A DNA stretch of 64,000 bases from Parabacteroides sp. TM07-1AC (GCF_003480915.1 NZ_QUKD01000004.1:401230-465229); one strand, 5' to 3'; shown: positions 43,054 to 51,519, numbered from the stretch's first letter. The notes: a model not told the origin generated them from the sequence alone. Program-made: numbers and translations.

Positions 43054-43234
43054 AACAATTTGCAAAATGAGACAAAATAATTGGGGTTTTCGGAGAGGTT
43101 TTGAGACGATTGATAGGAATACCACTGCGGTGAGAGGTTTACCACCCTCGATTATTTTACTCGGCACACGGGAGATGAATAGTAAATAAATAAGAGAAAA
43201 GAGGGGAAAAGTTCAAAAAGATGAGCTAAAATAA

Positions 43235-43276
43235 AATCAGCCAGGCGGCTTTTCATGTATAGCAACCTGGCTGATT
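43235..43276 (-). terminator. Terminator after the EamA/Rpn-remnant transcript
   Basis: A perfect 11-bp stem AATCAGCCAGG / CCTGGCTGATT with a 20-nt loop; on the minus strand a T-rich tract (TTTTATTTTA) follows. Confidence 0.75.
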
Positions 43277-43297
43277 CGATTTATAAGCAATTATAGA

Positions 43298-43605
43298 TTA
43301 CAATTTACTTATTTCTTCTACCGACAATCCGGTACATTGCGCAATCGTGTCGATATTTATTCCCTGTTTTTTTAAGTTGGCAGCGATAAGGCGTTGTTCT
43401 TCTGCCTTGCCTTTTTCCATCCCGTCTTCGAAGCTGGTATCGAGGGCAGCGGAGAGGTCACGTTCGACGGAGAGGCTCAATTCGTATTCAAGCCGTTGGT
43501 CGGGAGTCATACTCGCTACTTCCACAATGCTTTTCAGTTTGCGGAAAATTTGGTTGTTGAGTTCTTTAGGTAATCGTTCCATGATCTCGATATTGTTTAA
43601 AACAT
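43298..43605 (-). pseudogene. C-terminal remnant of an Rpn/PD-(D/E)XK-family transposase-like nuclease
   Basis: About 100 codons resembling the C-terminal end of Bacteroidota Rpn-family proteins (YVLNNIEIMERLPKELNNQIF, then EDGMEKGKAEEQRLIAANLKKQ and a final helix GLSVEEISKL; quoted in part). The nuclease domain that should precede it is gone. The homologous frame starts inside the last codons of the EamA gene, so a deletion seems to have joined the two. ATG 43582 could still yield a 94-residue peptide. Confidence 0.7.
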
Positions 43606-44511
43606 ATATCCCTTGTTTCTTTTCAAATGAACCCCCCTCTCCGCAATATAAACCCCACTCAGGATAAAGACCGATCCGATCAGGGCGATCACCGTGATGA
43701 TTTCGTCGATCACGATGGCGGAAGTGATCAGCGTCACCAGCGGGACAATATAGATATAGTTGGCCGTGCGGAACGGACCCAGCTCTTTGACTGCCGTGTT
43801 CCACATGATGTAACAAAGCATCGATGCTACCACACCCAGGAACAGCAGGTTAGCTGCAACGACCGGGCGGAAGAGTATCGCCGTATCCGTATTCAGCGGA
43901 TGGAGCAGGAACATCGGGGTTAATGTGACAAGCCCGTAGAAAAACACCTTTCGGGTAATCAGCAATGTCGGATACCGGTTCCCCATCTGTTTCAGTATCA
44001 GACAGTAAAACGCCCACATCAACGCTGCGATCAGCGTCAACATATCCCCCAGTGGATTGATCTTCAATAGAAAACTACCGTTGAACACGACAAACGCCAC
44101 CCCGATCAGCGCCATGACGGAGCCGTAGATCAGGTTCGGTTTGATCTTCTCCCCGCGGTAAAACAGGAGCGAAAGAAACGCCGTCAGGATAGGAGCGGTG
44201 CAGATGATGAGCGACACGTTTGAAGCCAGCGTGATCCCCAGCGCCGTATTTTCTGTAATAAAATAGATCGATCCCCCGCAAAGCCCGGCGGCTACGAACA
44301 TAAGCTCATCCCGTTTGCTCCGGGCGAACAGCACCTTAGGCGAAATAAACCAGATGCAGACATAAGCCAGCGCGAAACGGTAGAAAAGAATGTCGACGGG
44401 AGACAACCCGTTATGAATCAGGATTTTTGTCGAAACGAAAGTCGTACCCCAAATAATAACCGTGATGATTGCGATCAGATGATACCAGTAAGTCAGATTA
44501 TTCTTTGCCAT
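43597..44511 (-). CDS. EamA/DMT-family transporter
   Basis: 304 residues with ten hydrophobic helices in two EamA repeats (IIWGTTFVSTKILI in the first, MWAFYCLILKQMG and the second-half helix TSAIVIDEIITVIALIG). It is an inner-membrane exporter of metabolites, substrate unknown. The C-terminus (RNKGYMF) is encoded by sequence that also belongs to the Rpn remnant. It lies 15 bp downstream of a small membrane-protein gene. Confidence 0.9.
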   Translation of the reverse strand: MAKNNLTYWYHLIAIITVIIWGTTFVSTKILIHNGLSPVDILFYRFALAYVCIWFISPKVLFARSKRDELMFVAAGLCGGSIYFITENTALGITLASNVSLIICTAPILTAFLSLLFYRGEKIKPNLIYGSVMALIGVAFVVFNGSFLLKINPLGDMLTLIAALMWAFYCLILKQMGNRYPTLLITRKVFFYGLVTLTPMFLLHPLNTDTAILFRPVVAANLLFLGVVASMLCYIMWNTAVKELGPFRTANYIYIVPLVTLITSAIVIDEIITVIALIGSVFILSGVYIAERGVHLKRNKGYMF

Positions 44512-44526
44512 ATTTTTATGAGAATT

Positions 44527-44805
44527 TCAGAAAGAGAATACTTTTAATATGATCCATAATAAGACAAAGGCAGCAAGGGCAGCCAGTAAAATCACATATT
44601 TTATTTGTGAGAAGTACTTTTGTTCATCTTGTTCGCGTTCTTTCACCTGCCGGTTGATCCGGTCGAACTCTTCGGCACTGATGTCCGGGAGTTGGGAAGC
44701 GTACTTTGCACGGGTGTCTTTTCCCCGGTCACGGAGTTGTCTGAGCATCTCCCGATCCTCTTTGTTCCTTCGTATCATATCGAAAACATGGCCAGCAAAA
44801 CTCAT
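44527..44805 (-). CDS. Small coiled-coil, tail-anchored-type membrane protein
   Basis: 92 residues, no recognised family. Residues 10-65 are highly charged with helical heptad character (RRNKEDREMLRQLRDRGKD, EEFDRINRQVKEREQDEQK) and residues ~68-90 form one transmembrane helix (YVILLAALAAFVLLWIILKV). The topology is probably cytoplasmic coil with a C-terminal anchor. It is the first gene of a run with the EamA transporter. Confidence 0.75.
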   Translation of the reverse strand: MSFAGHVFDMIRRNKEDREMLRQLRDRGKDTRAKYASQLPDISAEEFDRINRQVKEREQDEQKYFSQIKYVILLAALAAFVLLWIILKVFSF

Positions 44806-44965
44806 AAGCTTTTCTTTTTAAAGGATTCGTTTATTGTCTGCTAAAATACGAAAAAAAACCGGATCAGGCTGCCAGGCGTTATGAGTAAAACAAGTTGAAT
44901 GTCTGCTCTGTTATGTAAATATACAGGTGTTACTTGTTTGAATATAATTGTGATTCAGTTTGCAG

Positions 44966-47542
44966 ATGATGAAATTACATGTTTATACTGTCTGTTACTA
45001 TATATTATTGTTGGTCCTGCTGTTTTTTCCGTCTCCGGAGGCGGCAGCGGATCTATTGTTGCCGGTCGACAGTGCCGGTATGACCGAAGGCGATTCGCTG
45101 GTCCGAAAATCGATCTACCCGTCGTCGGCCACTGAGAAAAGTGATTTTTATAAGATGCTTTGGGGAGAACATTACCGGAAATTATATTCTATCCCGATCA
45201 CCGTGCCTGCCGTCACCCTGCAAACGCTTTGGGGTGGGATGAAGGTGGTGGAGCAGGCTACTGATTTCCAGGGATTACTTCTGGAAAACGATCAGGCACA
45301 GTTATGTCTTTTGAAGCCGCTAGGCGGATATACTACCTTCCTCGAATCGAAATTCTTCCAGGAAGTCTATAGCAAACAAGTATTCAGAAATACATATCTG
45401 GACCAGTTCATCGGCGATGCCTATACTATTATCAATCCGTTTACCTTTATCTCTGCCGATTATCTGGCGCGTTCGTCGGGCCTGAACTCAAATAATTCGC
45501 GGATCTTTTACTTGCCCGAGTATTCCACAACCGATACAGTGGCGGATGGAACGCCTATCGGAAATAAGCTGGTCAGTGTCATCGATGTGCCCGATTTTAA
45601 TACCCGCCCGAATATTCTCCTGACAGAAGATTTGCTGGATACTATCCGGACGGATAAGAATTATCAGGTGAATCAGGAACTTTATATCCGCGAACGTCTG
45701 TTGGATATGGTGATAGGTGACTGGAATAAGATACCCGAAAACTGGAACTGGATAGCGCGTCAGCGGGGCGACAGCCTAACCTTCGACCCGATCGTCATCG
45801 ACCGTAACCATGCTTTTACGAAGGTTGACGGCGTTTTGTTCAAACAAATGCTCCGGGTGTTGGGCCTGGGTTTCATTGTTAATTACGATCCTTCGCTGAA
45901 AAGCGTCCGCAAAGAGAACGCCTTGGGTTTTTCTTTGGATATGGCGTTGGCTTCCCAAAGTGATGCCGATGTATGGATGCAGCAGGCCCGATTCATCCGC
46001 CGGACACTGACCGATTCGGTGATAGACGATGCTTTCTCGCGTTTGCCGAAGGGAATAGAGGATAAGGAGATCGGACGGATCGGCGCGATCGTGAAACAGA
46101 GACGGGATAGGCTGGAAGAGATAGCAACGGCTTATTTCGATCAGTTGCAGCGAACCCCGGTTCTGACGGGAAGCAACCGCTCTGACCGTTTCGTCATCGA
46201 TCGTACTAATCCCGACAGTTTGTTTATCCGCATCTACGATAAAGAGACAGACCGACTGGTGTTCGACCGGAAATATAGCCGTAAAAAGACCAAGGAACTT
46301 TGGCTATACGGTCTTGAAGGTGACGACCGTTTTGAAGTGAACGGAGAAGCAAAGAAAGAAATGCCCGTCTTCCTGATTGCCGGCCGTGGTGAGAATAGCT
46401 ACCGGCTGGACCCGGGTCATCATATACGGATTTACGAGTATAAGTCGGAAAAGGCCCGGTTAGACTCCATTCTTCATGCCCGTAAAGTTTTTTCGGATAT
46501 ACCGGAAATACATCAGTATGACTACAATAAGATCAAATATCATAAAATGTCGCTCACACCCTGGGGGATTTACGACTCGGATAAAGGATTCAGTCTCGGT
46601 ACATTCTTTACCTATACGATGTATGGCTTTAAACGTTCGCCGTTTACTTACCAGCACCGTGTCGGCTATAATTACCTGCAAGGGTTCATGTACCAAGGGA
46701 TTTTTCCTTCTTACGACGGAAAGAAATCGTTCAATATAGAGGCGACAATCAGTTCGAAGAGGAATTTCTATAACTTTTTCGGTTTCGGGAATAATACGGA
46801 CGGATATAAGGAAGCGAAGAAAAATTACAACCGTGTCCATATCCGCGAGTTCAAACTGTCGCCTTCTTTTCTGCTCAATTTCGGAAAGAATGAAAAGCTG
46901 ACTGTTCGAACTTCGTTGGAAATGTTCAAGGCGAAGGAAACGAGCGACCGTTTCATCAACCAATATTATCCCGAAGATCACCGGATTTTCAAGAATAACT
47001 ACTTCTTCGACCTGGGGGCTACGCTGGAGACGGAGAAAGAGCTTTCTTCTTTTATCCCCCGGATCGGTGGAGCTGTAACAGCCGGTTGGATGATGAATCT
47101 GAGGGATGCCGGACGTAATTTCCCTTATGCCGGTGCTTCTATGGAACTGGACGTACGGATTACCGATCGTCTGACTTGGGCGACGATGGCGAAGTGTAAA
47201 CTGCTCTTCAATAATAAATATGAATTCTACCAGGCGGCATCCACCGAACTACGCGGTTACCGGGATAACCGTTTTATCGGGAAACAGGCTTTTTACCAAT
47301 ATTCGGATATCCGGTTGGATATGGGGAAACTTAAGAATCCGTTCACCCCTTTGAAGTACGGAGTGTTTGCCGGGTTCGACTACGGCCGTGTCTGGTTTCC
47401 GGGTGAAGAATCGAAAAGATGGCATACCTCGTACGGAGGAGGGGTATGGCTGACGTTGATCAACAAGGTCACGACGAAGTATTCATGGTTCGGTTCGACC
47501 GATAGTTTCCGTTTCATGTTCGAGCTTGGACTGGGATTTTAG
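44966..47542 (+). CDS. Outer membrane beta-barrel protein with kinase-like N-terminal region
   Basis: 858 residues from ATG 44966 (TTG 6 bp earlier is less likely), with signal peptide MMKLHVYTVCYYILLLVLL. Residues ~85-300 resemble a domain often attached to BamA/D15-type barrels in Bacteroidota: LLDMVIGDWNK and then PIVIDRNHAFTKVDG correspond to the usual IGDWDRHxDQW and PIPRDRDQAF. These recall the catalytic and metal-binding Asp motifs of HipA/FAM20-type kinases. Here the DRH of the first motif reads NKI. Residues ~530-858 form a D15-like barrel ending in ELGLGF. It is monocistronic; role unknown. Confidence 0.8.
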   Translation: MMKLHVYTVCYYILLLVLLFFPSPEAAADLLLPVDSAGMTEGDSLVRKSIYPSSATEKSDFYKMLWGEHYRKLYSIPITVPAVTLQTLWGGMKVVEQATDFQGLLLENDQAQLCLLKPLGGYTTFLESKFFQEVYSKQVFRNTYLDQFIGDAYTIINPFTFISADYLARSSGLNSNNSRIFYLPEYSTTDTVADGTPIGNKLVSVIDVPDFNTRPNILLTEDLLDTIRTDKNYQVNQELYIRERLLDMVIGDWNKIPENWNWIARQRGDSLTFDPIVIDRNHAFTKVDGVLFKQMLRVLGLGFIVNYDPSLKSVRKENALGFSLDMALASQSDADVWMQQARFIRRTLTDSVIDDAFSRLPKGIEDKEIGRIGAIVKQRRDRLEEIATAYFDQLQRTPVLTGSNRSDRFVIDRTNPDSLFIRIYDKETDRLVFDRKYSRKKTKELWLYGLEGDDRFEVNGEAKKEMPVFLIAGRGENSYRLDPGHHIRIYEYKSEKARLDSILHARKVFSDIPEIHQYDYNKIKYHKMSLTPWGIYDSDKGFSLGTFFTYTMYGFKRSPFTYQHRVGYNYLQGFMYQGIFPSYDGKKSFNIEATISSKRNFYNFFGFGNNTDGYKEAKKNYNRVHIREFKLSPSFLLNFGKNEKLTVRTSLEMFKAKETSDRFINQYYPEDHRIFKNNYFFDLGATLETEKELSSFIPRIGGAVTAGWMMNLRDAGRNFPYAGASMELDVRITDRLTWATMAKCKLLFNNKYEFYQAASTELRGYRDNRFIGKQAFYQYSDIRLDMGKLKNPFTPLKYGVFAGFDYGRVWFPGEESKRWHTSYGGGVWLTLINKVTTKYSWFGSTDSFRFMFELGLGF

Positions 47543-47633
47543 CGGATGGCTTGATTTTCCGGAAGGTTTGACTAAGCAAACTGAAATCCAGGTTGTTTAA
47601 TAAATAGTACATAAAATTAAAACAACTTAGGTG

Positions 47634-48323
47634 ATGGAATCTAATAGTGAAAAGAAAATCAAGGTTCTCCCAAACGGACCTTACGAAGTGATCGGGGATG
47701 TCCCGGTGAATCAGTTACGTTATATCGGCGACCGGAAAGGAGCTTCCACCGGTTATAAGGAAATACAAAAGTATTCCGTTGAAGGCGTATATCATCTGTG
47801 CCGCTGCGGTGGCTCGCACAACAAACCTTTCTGCGACGGAACGCATAAAAAGATTGGCTTTAAAGGAGATACGACGGCCAGTCACGATTCGTATGATGAA
47901 ATGTCTGTCCTTTATGAAGGTAAAGTCATCGATATGCTGGATGCCGAAAGCCTCTGTGCGGTAGCCCGTTTCTGCGATACGCACGGTACTGCCTGGCAAC
48001 AGGTGGAGGAGGGTGACTCGAAGGATACGATTGAAATAGTGAAAGAGCAGTGCGCCAACTGCCCCAGCGGTCGTCTGACAGCCGTTACGAAAGATGGCAA
48101 ACGGATTGAACCCGAACTGCCCGAAGGTATCAGTATCCTGGAAGATGTCCCTGCCAGCGTACACGGTCCTATCTGGGTGAAAGGCGGTATTCCTATAGAA
48201 GACGAAAACGGACGTGTCTATCCGGTGCGCAACCGCGTTACATTATGCCGTTGCGGTCTTTCACAGAACAAACCCTTCTGCGATGGCAAACATATGCGGA
48301 ATCAGGGAGAGTTGGATGATTAA
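47634..48323 (+). CDS. Tandem CDGSH iron-sulfur protein with central Fer4_19 domain
   Basis: 229 residues from ATG 47634 (GTG 3 bp earlier). Two CDGSH-type 2Fe-2S motifs, CRCGGSHNKPFCDGTH (~56-71) and CRCGLSQNKPFCDGKH (~209-224), each have the Cys3-His ligand set. Between them is a divergent Fe-S mono-cluster segment with CDTHGTAW and CANCPSGRL. Bacterial proteins of this layout are thought to be redox or electron-transfer proteins. It is monocistronic. Confidence 0.92.
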   Translation: MESNSEKKIKVLPNGPYEVIGDVPVNQLRYIGDRKGASTGYKEIQKYSVEGVYHLCRCGGSHNKPFCDGTHKKIGFKGDTTASHDSYDEMSVLYEGKVIDMLDAESLCAVARFCDTHGTAWQQVEEGDSKDTIEIVKEQCANCPSGRLTAVTKDGKRIEPELPEGISILEDVPASVHGPIWVKGGIPIEDENGRVYPVRNRVTLCRCGLSQNKPFCDGKHMRNQGELDD

Positions 48324-48360
48324 TGTCTGAATGTAAACTACCGTTGGGTTTAAAATAAGT

Positions 48361-48452
48361 ATTCATTCGACAGTTGTTCTCTATTCGTTCGATAACTGTT
48401 CTTTATTTATTCGATGGTTGTCGAACGAATAAAGAACGGTTATCGAACGAAT
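48361..48452. repeat. 22-nt-periodic repeat with long stem
   Basis: Three direct units begin at 48361, 48383 and 48405 (ATTCATTCGAC, ATTCGTTCGAT, ATTTATTCGAT), exactly 22 nt apart. The unit at 48383-48407 also pairs with 48428-48452 in a 25-bp stem with one mismatch, and the 20-nt loop contains TTCGA/TCGAA. Outer TTTAAAATAA/TTATTTAAA adds further pairing. It lies between convergent genes. Confidence 0.85.
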
Positions 48453-48476
48453 ATTTATTTAAAACGTATATGATGT

Positions 48477-48884
48477 TTACACTTTCCCCTTCACGAACTT
48501 ATGGCCAATCCAGTAGGTTGCATGTTCGGCGGTGAACTTCAGGATACAATATTCCGGGTCTTCCACACCTTTGGGGAAATGCTCATAAAACCAGTCTACC
48601 CATAATGCTTTCTTTTCCGCAGCGTCTTCGACTACTTCGATGGTGCCTGTCAGCGTCACACTGTCGCCTTCCTTGAAGAAAGCGACGCCTGCTTTCGGGT
48701 TTTCGATAAAATTCTTTGTTTTTTCAGAACTCGTTCCCGTTGAGAACCAAATCGTATCGATCCCGTCTGTCTTGATCTTCGAAATGACTATAGGACGGGG
48801 ATAACCCTGCTCGTCGATGGAGGCTAATGTCAACACCTCGCAGTTATTCAGCAATTCGATTGCCTCTTGTTTGATCTTTTCCAT
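48477..48884 (-). CDS. Pyridoxamine-5'-phosphate-oxidase-like protein
   Basis: 135 residues from ATG 48884 (MEKIKQEAIELLNNCEVLTL). The split-barrel general-stress-protein 26 pattern is visible (LASIDEQGYPRPIVISKI, IWFSTGTSSEKTKNFIENPK, VTLTGTIEV). It probably binds a flavin; substrate unknown. The AraC-family gene upstream on the same strand is 77 bp away and could regulate it. Confidence 0.88.
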   Translation of the reverse strand: MEKIKQEAIELLNNCEVLTLASIDEQGYPRPIVISKIKTDGIDTIWFSTGTSSEKTKNFIENPKAGVAFFKEGDSVTLTGTIEVVEDAAEKKALWVDWFYEHFPKGVEDPEYCILKFTAEHATYWIGHKFVKGKV

Positions 48885-48961
48885 AAAACTATTTTTTTGT
48901 TTCGGAGGCAAACATAAGGGAAACTTCGCGGTTGCTGTTGTAAAAAATCGACTTTCTTCTA

Positions 48962-49768
48962 TTATATATAGGTAAGCGGATCGTCTTCCGGTATCGGTAA
49001 AGACATGAATGCGGATGGATTGCTTCCAGATAATCTTCTGAACTCTTTGATAAAATGAGATTGGTCGTAGTAGCCACAGTCGATGGCTAACTGCTGCATG
49101 TCTGTATCTTTTATGCCCCTTAAAACTCGGGTTGCGTTCCTGAATTTGATGATCCTGCTGAATTCTTTCGGTGTATAACCAGTGACGTGTTTGAACTTGC
49201 GCTCGAAATGACGTTGGCCGAGATATAATTTATCGGTCAGTTGACGGATGGGGAGCATCCCGTTCGACCGGATGATCAGATCGGTTGCCTGCAACATCTG
49301 CCGGTCTATGGGAATGATAGCGGACAGGCGGGAAAGGAGGAACCTTTCTATGATTTGTATGCGTTCCTGCAAAGATTCTCTTTCGCATAACATTTCTGCA
49401 AAACTATTGTCGAAAAGCATATCCAATTCGGAAGCATCGATTCGCATGTCGGTAAATTCTCCCAAAGGAACCTTTGTGAATGCCGCCAGTCCGCAAGGAG
49501 AGAAGCGTACACCCATCATATGAAGGTTGGTCGAACGTGTGACCAGTTCGGAATAAACCCGCATGGGACCGACGAAATAAAAACGGTAAGGCTGCATCAG
49601 CATTTCACCGTTCAGAGGTTGCGACGGTTCCTGGATGGAAAAGATGAAATCCGCGCATCCGTCAGGCAATATCTTATAACGCATGTCGTATTCAGTCTCG
49701 CCTTTCACCTCCCAATATTTGTCGATATAGGGAGCCAGTGACGGGCATGGAGGATATTCCTGGTACAT
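48962..49768 (-). CDS. AraC-family transcriptional regulator with DUF6597-type sensor
   Basis: 268 residues. The N-terminal ~150 residues (YPPCPSLAPYIDKYWEVKG, ILPDGCADFIFSI) match the sensor domain usual in this subgroup. The C-terminal AraC helix-turn-helix pair is in residues ~170-262 (LTDKLYLGQRHFERKFKHVTG and LAIDCGYYDQSHFIKEFRRLSG, quoted in part). The ligand and targets are unknown. Confidence 0.92.
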   Translation of the reverse strand: MYQEYPPCPSLAPYIDKYWEVKGETEYDMRYKILPDGCADFIFSIQEPSQPLNGEMLMQPYRFYFVGPMRVYSELVTRSTNLHMMGVRFSPCGLAAFTKVPLGEFTDMRIDASELDMLFDNSFAEMLCERESLQERIQIIERFLLSRLSAIIPIDRQMLQATDLIIRSNGMLPIRQLTDKLYLGQRHFERKFKHVTGYTPKEFSRIIKFRNATRVLRGIKDTDMQQLAIDCGYYDQSHFIKEFRRLSGSNPSAFMSLPIPEDDPLTYI

Positions 49769-49806
49769 AATGGCGTATTACACAGTTTGATTGGATTCGT
49801 AGAGGT

Positions 49807-50082
49807 TCACTCTTTTTTCCAGCGTTTCAGTTGAGGAAAATAATACTGCATGCCGGCAAGCGCTTCTTCTTTTGTGTAGCTTTCGCCGTTGTCGTGTTTG
49901 AAAGAATCTGAATACTGAAGACAGATTTGGATCATTTCATCCATCGTTACATCCTGTACAAATTTCCCGTCTTTAAAACAGAACGCGCAATACTCTTTGT
50001 TTTTACTCCCGTCCTGGTTTGTTCCATAATCCGTATCGGATATCAGCGGCATACCGCAACTTTGACAATAAATAGGTTCCAT
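49807..50082 (-). CDS. Small zinc-ribbon protein
   Basis: 91 residues. A four-Cys zinc ribbon opens the protein (YCQSCGMPL and YCAFCFKDGKF), followed by a short helical domain (DEMIQICLQYSDSF, ALAGMQYYFPQLKRW). This is the zinc_ribbon_6 type. The function is unknown; such proteins often sit near AraC or acetyltransferase genes. It lies 38 bp upstream of the AraC gene on the same strand. Confidence 0.88.
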   Translation of the reverse strand: MEPIYCQSCGMPLISDTDYGTNQDGSKNKEYCAFCFKDGKFVQDVTMDEMIQICLQYSDSFKHDNGESYTKEEALAGMQYYFPQLKRWKKE

Positions 50083-50151
50083 ACTCTTAAATTTATTTAT
50101 AAGCCTCTTATTTTAGAACAAATATAGAATTATTTTTCAGATTAAAAACAA

Positions 50152-50159
50152 TACCTTTG
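50152..50159 (+). promoter_or_regulatory. -7 element for the sugar isomerase-like gene
   Basis: TACCTTTG 22 bp upstream of the start codon at 50182. Confidence 0.55.
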
Positions 50160-50181
50160 AAGACTTAAATTTTAATAGACC

Positions 50182-51117
50182 ATGGTAAATAGACGAAATT
50201 TTCTAAAAAGTGCCTCTGTCCTGACTTTAGGGGGGCTGGTAGCCGGAAAGGCTGAATCATTACATGCAGCCACTCCCGTCGTATCGGAAACGACTGCTGC
50301 CAAAAGTATCGGTTTACAGATTTATTCTTTGGGAGGTGAACTGATGAAGGACGTTCCCGGTGGAATGAAGAACCTTAAAAAGATGGGTTATTCCACTCTT
50401 GAACTGGCGGGTTACAATAACGGCAAGATCAATGGTGTCGATATGATGGAATTCAAGAAGATGGCAGAAGATGCCGGATTGAAGATCACCAGTTCTCACG
50501 TGAATCCTCCGACAGGCGAGTACACGCCGGATACCCGCAATATGATTATGGAATATTGGAAAAAGACGGCAGACGATCATGCCAAGTTAGGTGTGAAATA
50601 TCTGGTTCAGCCCGGACAACCCCGTACCCGCAGTGTGGAAGAGGTAGGCTATGTTTGCGATGTTTTCAACGAAGCCGGAAAAATTGTAAAAGCGGCAGGT
50701 ATTCCTTTTGGCTACCATAACCATGACTTTGAGTTTGCCAAAGTACTTCCCGGAGGTAAAGAAGCTATATTCGGCCGCCATAACAAAGGCGAAAAAATCT
50801 ATGATCTTTTCCTGAAAGATACGGATCCTGATCTGGTATTCTTTGAAATGGATGTATATTGGACGGTGATCGGGCAGAATGATCCGGTGGAATACATGAA
50901 GAAATATCCGAATCGTATTAAACTGTTGCATATCAAAGATCGTGCAATCCTTGGACAATCTGGCTTTATGAACTTTGAGATGATCTTCAAACAGGCCTAT
51001 CAGATCGGTGTAAAGGAATATTATGTCGAACTGGAAGGTATGCCGGATGGCCGTACCCAGTTTGACGGGATAAAAGGTTGTGCCGATTATCTTTTGAAAG
51101 CCAAGTTTGTAAAATAA
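50182..51117 (+). CDS. Sugar phosphate isomerase/epimerase-like TIM-barrel protein, exported
   Basis: 311 residues. The N-terminus NRRNFLKSASVLTLGGLVAG is a Tat-like signal, so the protein is likely periplasmic. The rest is an AP-endonuclease-2 type TIM barrel (GYSTLELAGYNNGKINGV, PFGYHNHDFEF, DPDLVFFEMDVYW, LLHIKDRA, EYYVELEG) with the His/Glu/Asp metal positions of xylose-isomerase-like proteins. Related Bacteroidota proteins act in 3-keto-glycoside metabolism; substrate here is unknown. A strong terminator follows. Confidence 0.9.
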   Translation: MVNRRNFLKSASVLTLGGLVAGKAESLHAATPVVSETTAAKSIGLQIYSLGGELMKDVPGGMKNLKKMGYSTLELAGYNNGKINGVDMMEFKKMAEDAGLKITSSHVNPPTGEYTPDTRNMIMEYWKKTADDHAKLGVKYLVQPGQPRTRSVEEVGYVCDVFNEAGKIVKAAGIPFGYHNHDFEFAKVLPGGKEAIFGRHNKGEKIYDLFLKDTDPDLVFFEMDVYWTVIGQNDPVEYMKKYPNRIKLLHIKDRAILGQSGFMNFEMIFKQAYQIGVKEYYVELEGMPDGRTQFDGIKGCADYLLKAKFVK

Positions 51118-51146
51118 GTAAAGTATAATATATAAAGGTACGTGTG

Positions 51147-51176
51147 AAAGCCGGTCTAGGAATAGACCGGCTTTTT
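51147..51176 (+). terminator. Terminator after the sugar isomerase-like gene
   Basis: AAAGCCGGTCT pairs with AGACCGGCTTT around a 6-nt loop, followed by T residues. Confidence 0.9.
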
Positions 51177-51178
51177 TA

Positions 51179-51220
51179 GTGTGGTGTGGAAAAAATCCAC
51201 ACTTCCACATCGATTCCACA
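51179..51220. repeat. GTGTGGA/TCCACAC repeat cluster
   Basis: GTGTGG at 51179 and 51184, TCCACAC at 51196, and TTCCACA at 51203 and 51214 (11 nt apart, half of the 22-nt spacing seen elsewhere). Outer parts pair as GTGTGGTGTGGA with TTCCACACCACA. Confidence 0.65.
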
Positions 51221-51321
51221 CCACAGTTGTGAGATGTGCGGAAATACAAGATGTGATATAAAATGTTTTTATCTGTTGATAGTTAGTATATTAGATAGGT
51301 ATATCCCGACTTTATATTCTT

Positions 51322-51337
51322 TTGGCACGTCATTTGC
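51322..51337 (+). promoter_or_regulatory. Consensus sigma-54 (RpoN) promoter
   Basis: TTGGCACG-TCAT-TTGC. The -24 GG and -12 GC are separated by exactly 10 nt and every base of the TGGCAC-N5-TTGC core matches. The predicted start is around 51349. No annotated gene follows on this strand before the terminator at 51483. Confidence 0.75.
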
Positions 51338-51348
51338 ATAAATAAAGG

Positions 51349-51519
51349 TGTTGGGGAATAAGTGAGTTCCCCTCTATGAATATGATGATGAAGTTTAGAA
51401 TTTAGAATAAGTGTAAGTATCTATCTCCCGATATTGTTTTCTAATATGTATTAGATTAGCAAAAACTTATCGATTGATAAAGGCCGTTCCGCCTGAGAAG
51501 GTAGAACGGCTTCATTTTT
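51349..51519 (+). ncRNA. Candidate sigma-54-dependent small RNA
   Basis: The interval between a consensus sigma-54 promoter and a rho-independent terminator is about 170 nt. It holds no ORF longer than about ten codons (an ATG-rich nonapeptide starts near 51376). It includes a GGGGAA/TTCCCC hairpin (near 51352-51373). The 402-bp gap 51118-51519 has no other gene. Expression is inferred, not shown. Confidence 0.45.

Noticed and set aside
42940..43167. A 75-codon minus-strand ORF covering the fimbrial operon leader.
   Set aside because: It overlaps the candidate promoter and the start of the Mfa2-like gene, has no family features, and is better explained as leader sequence.
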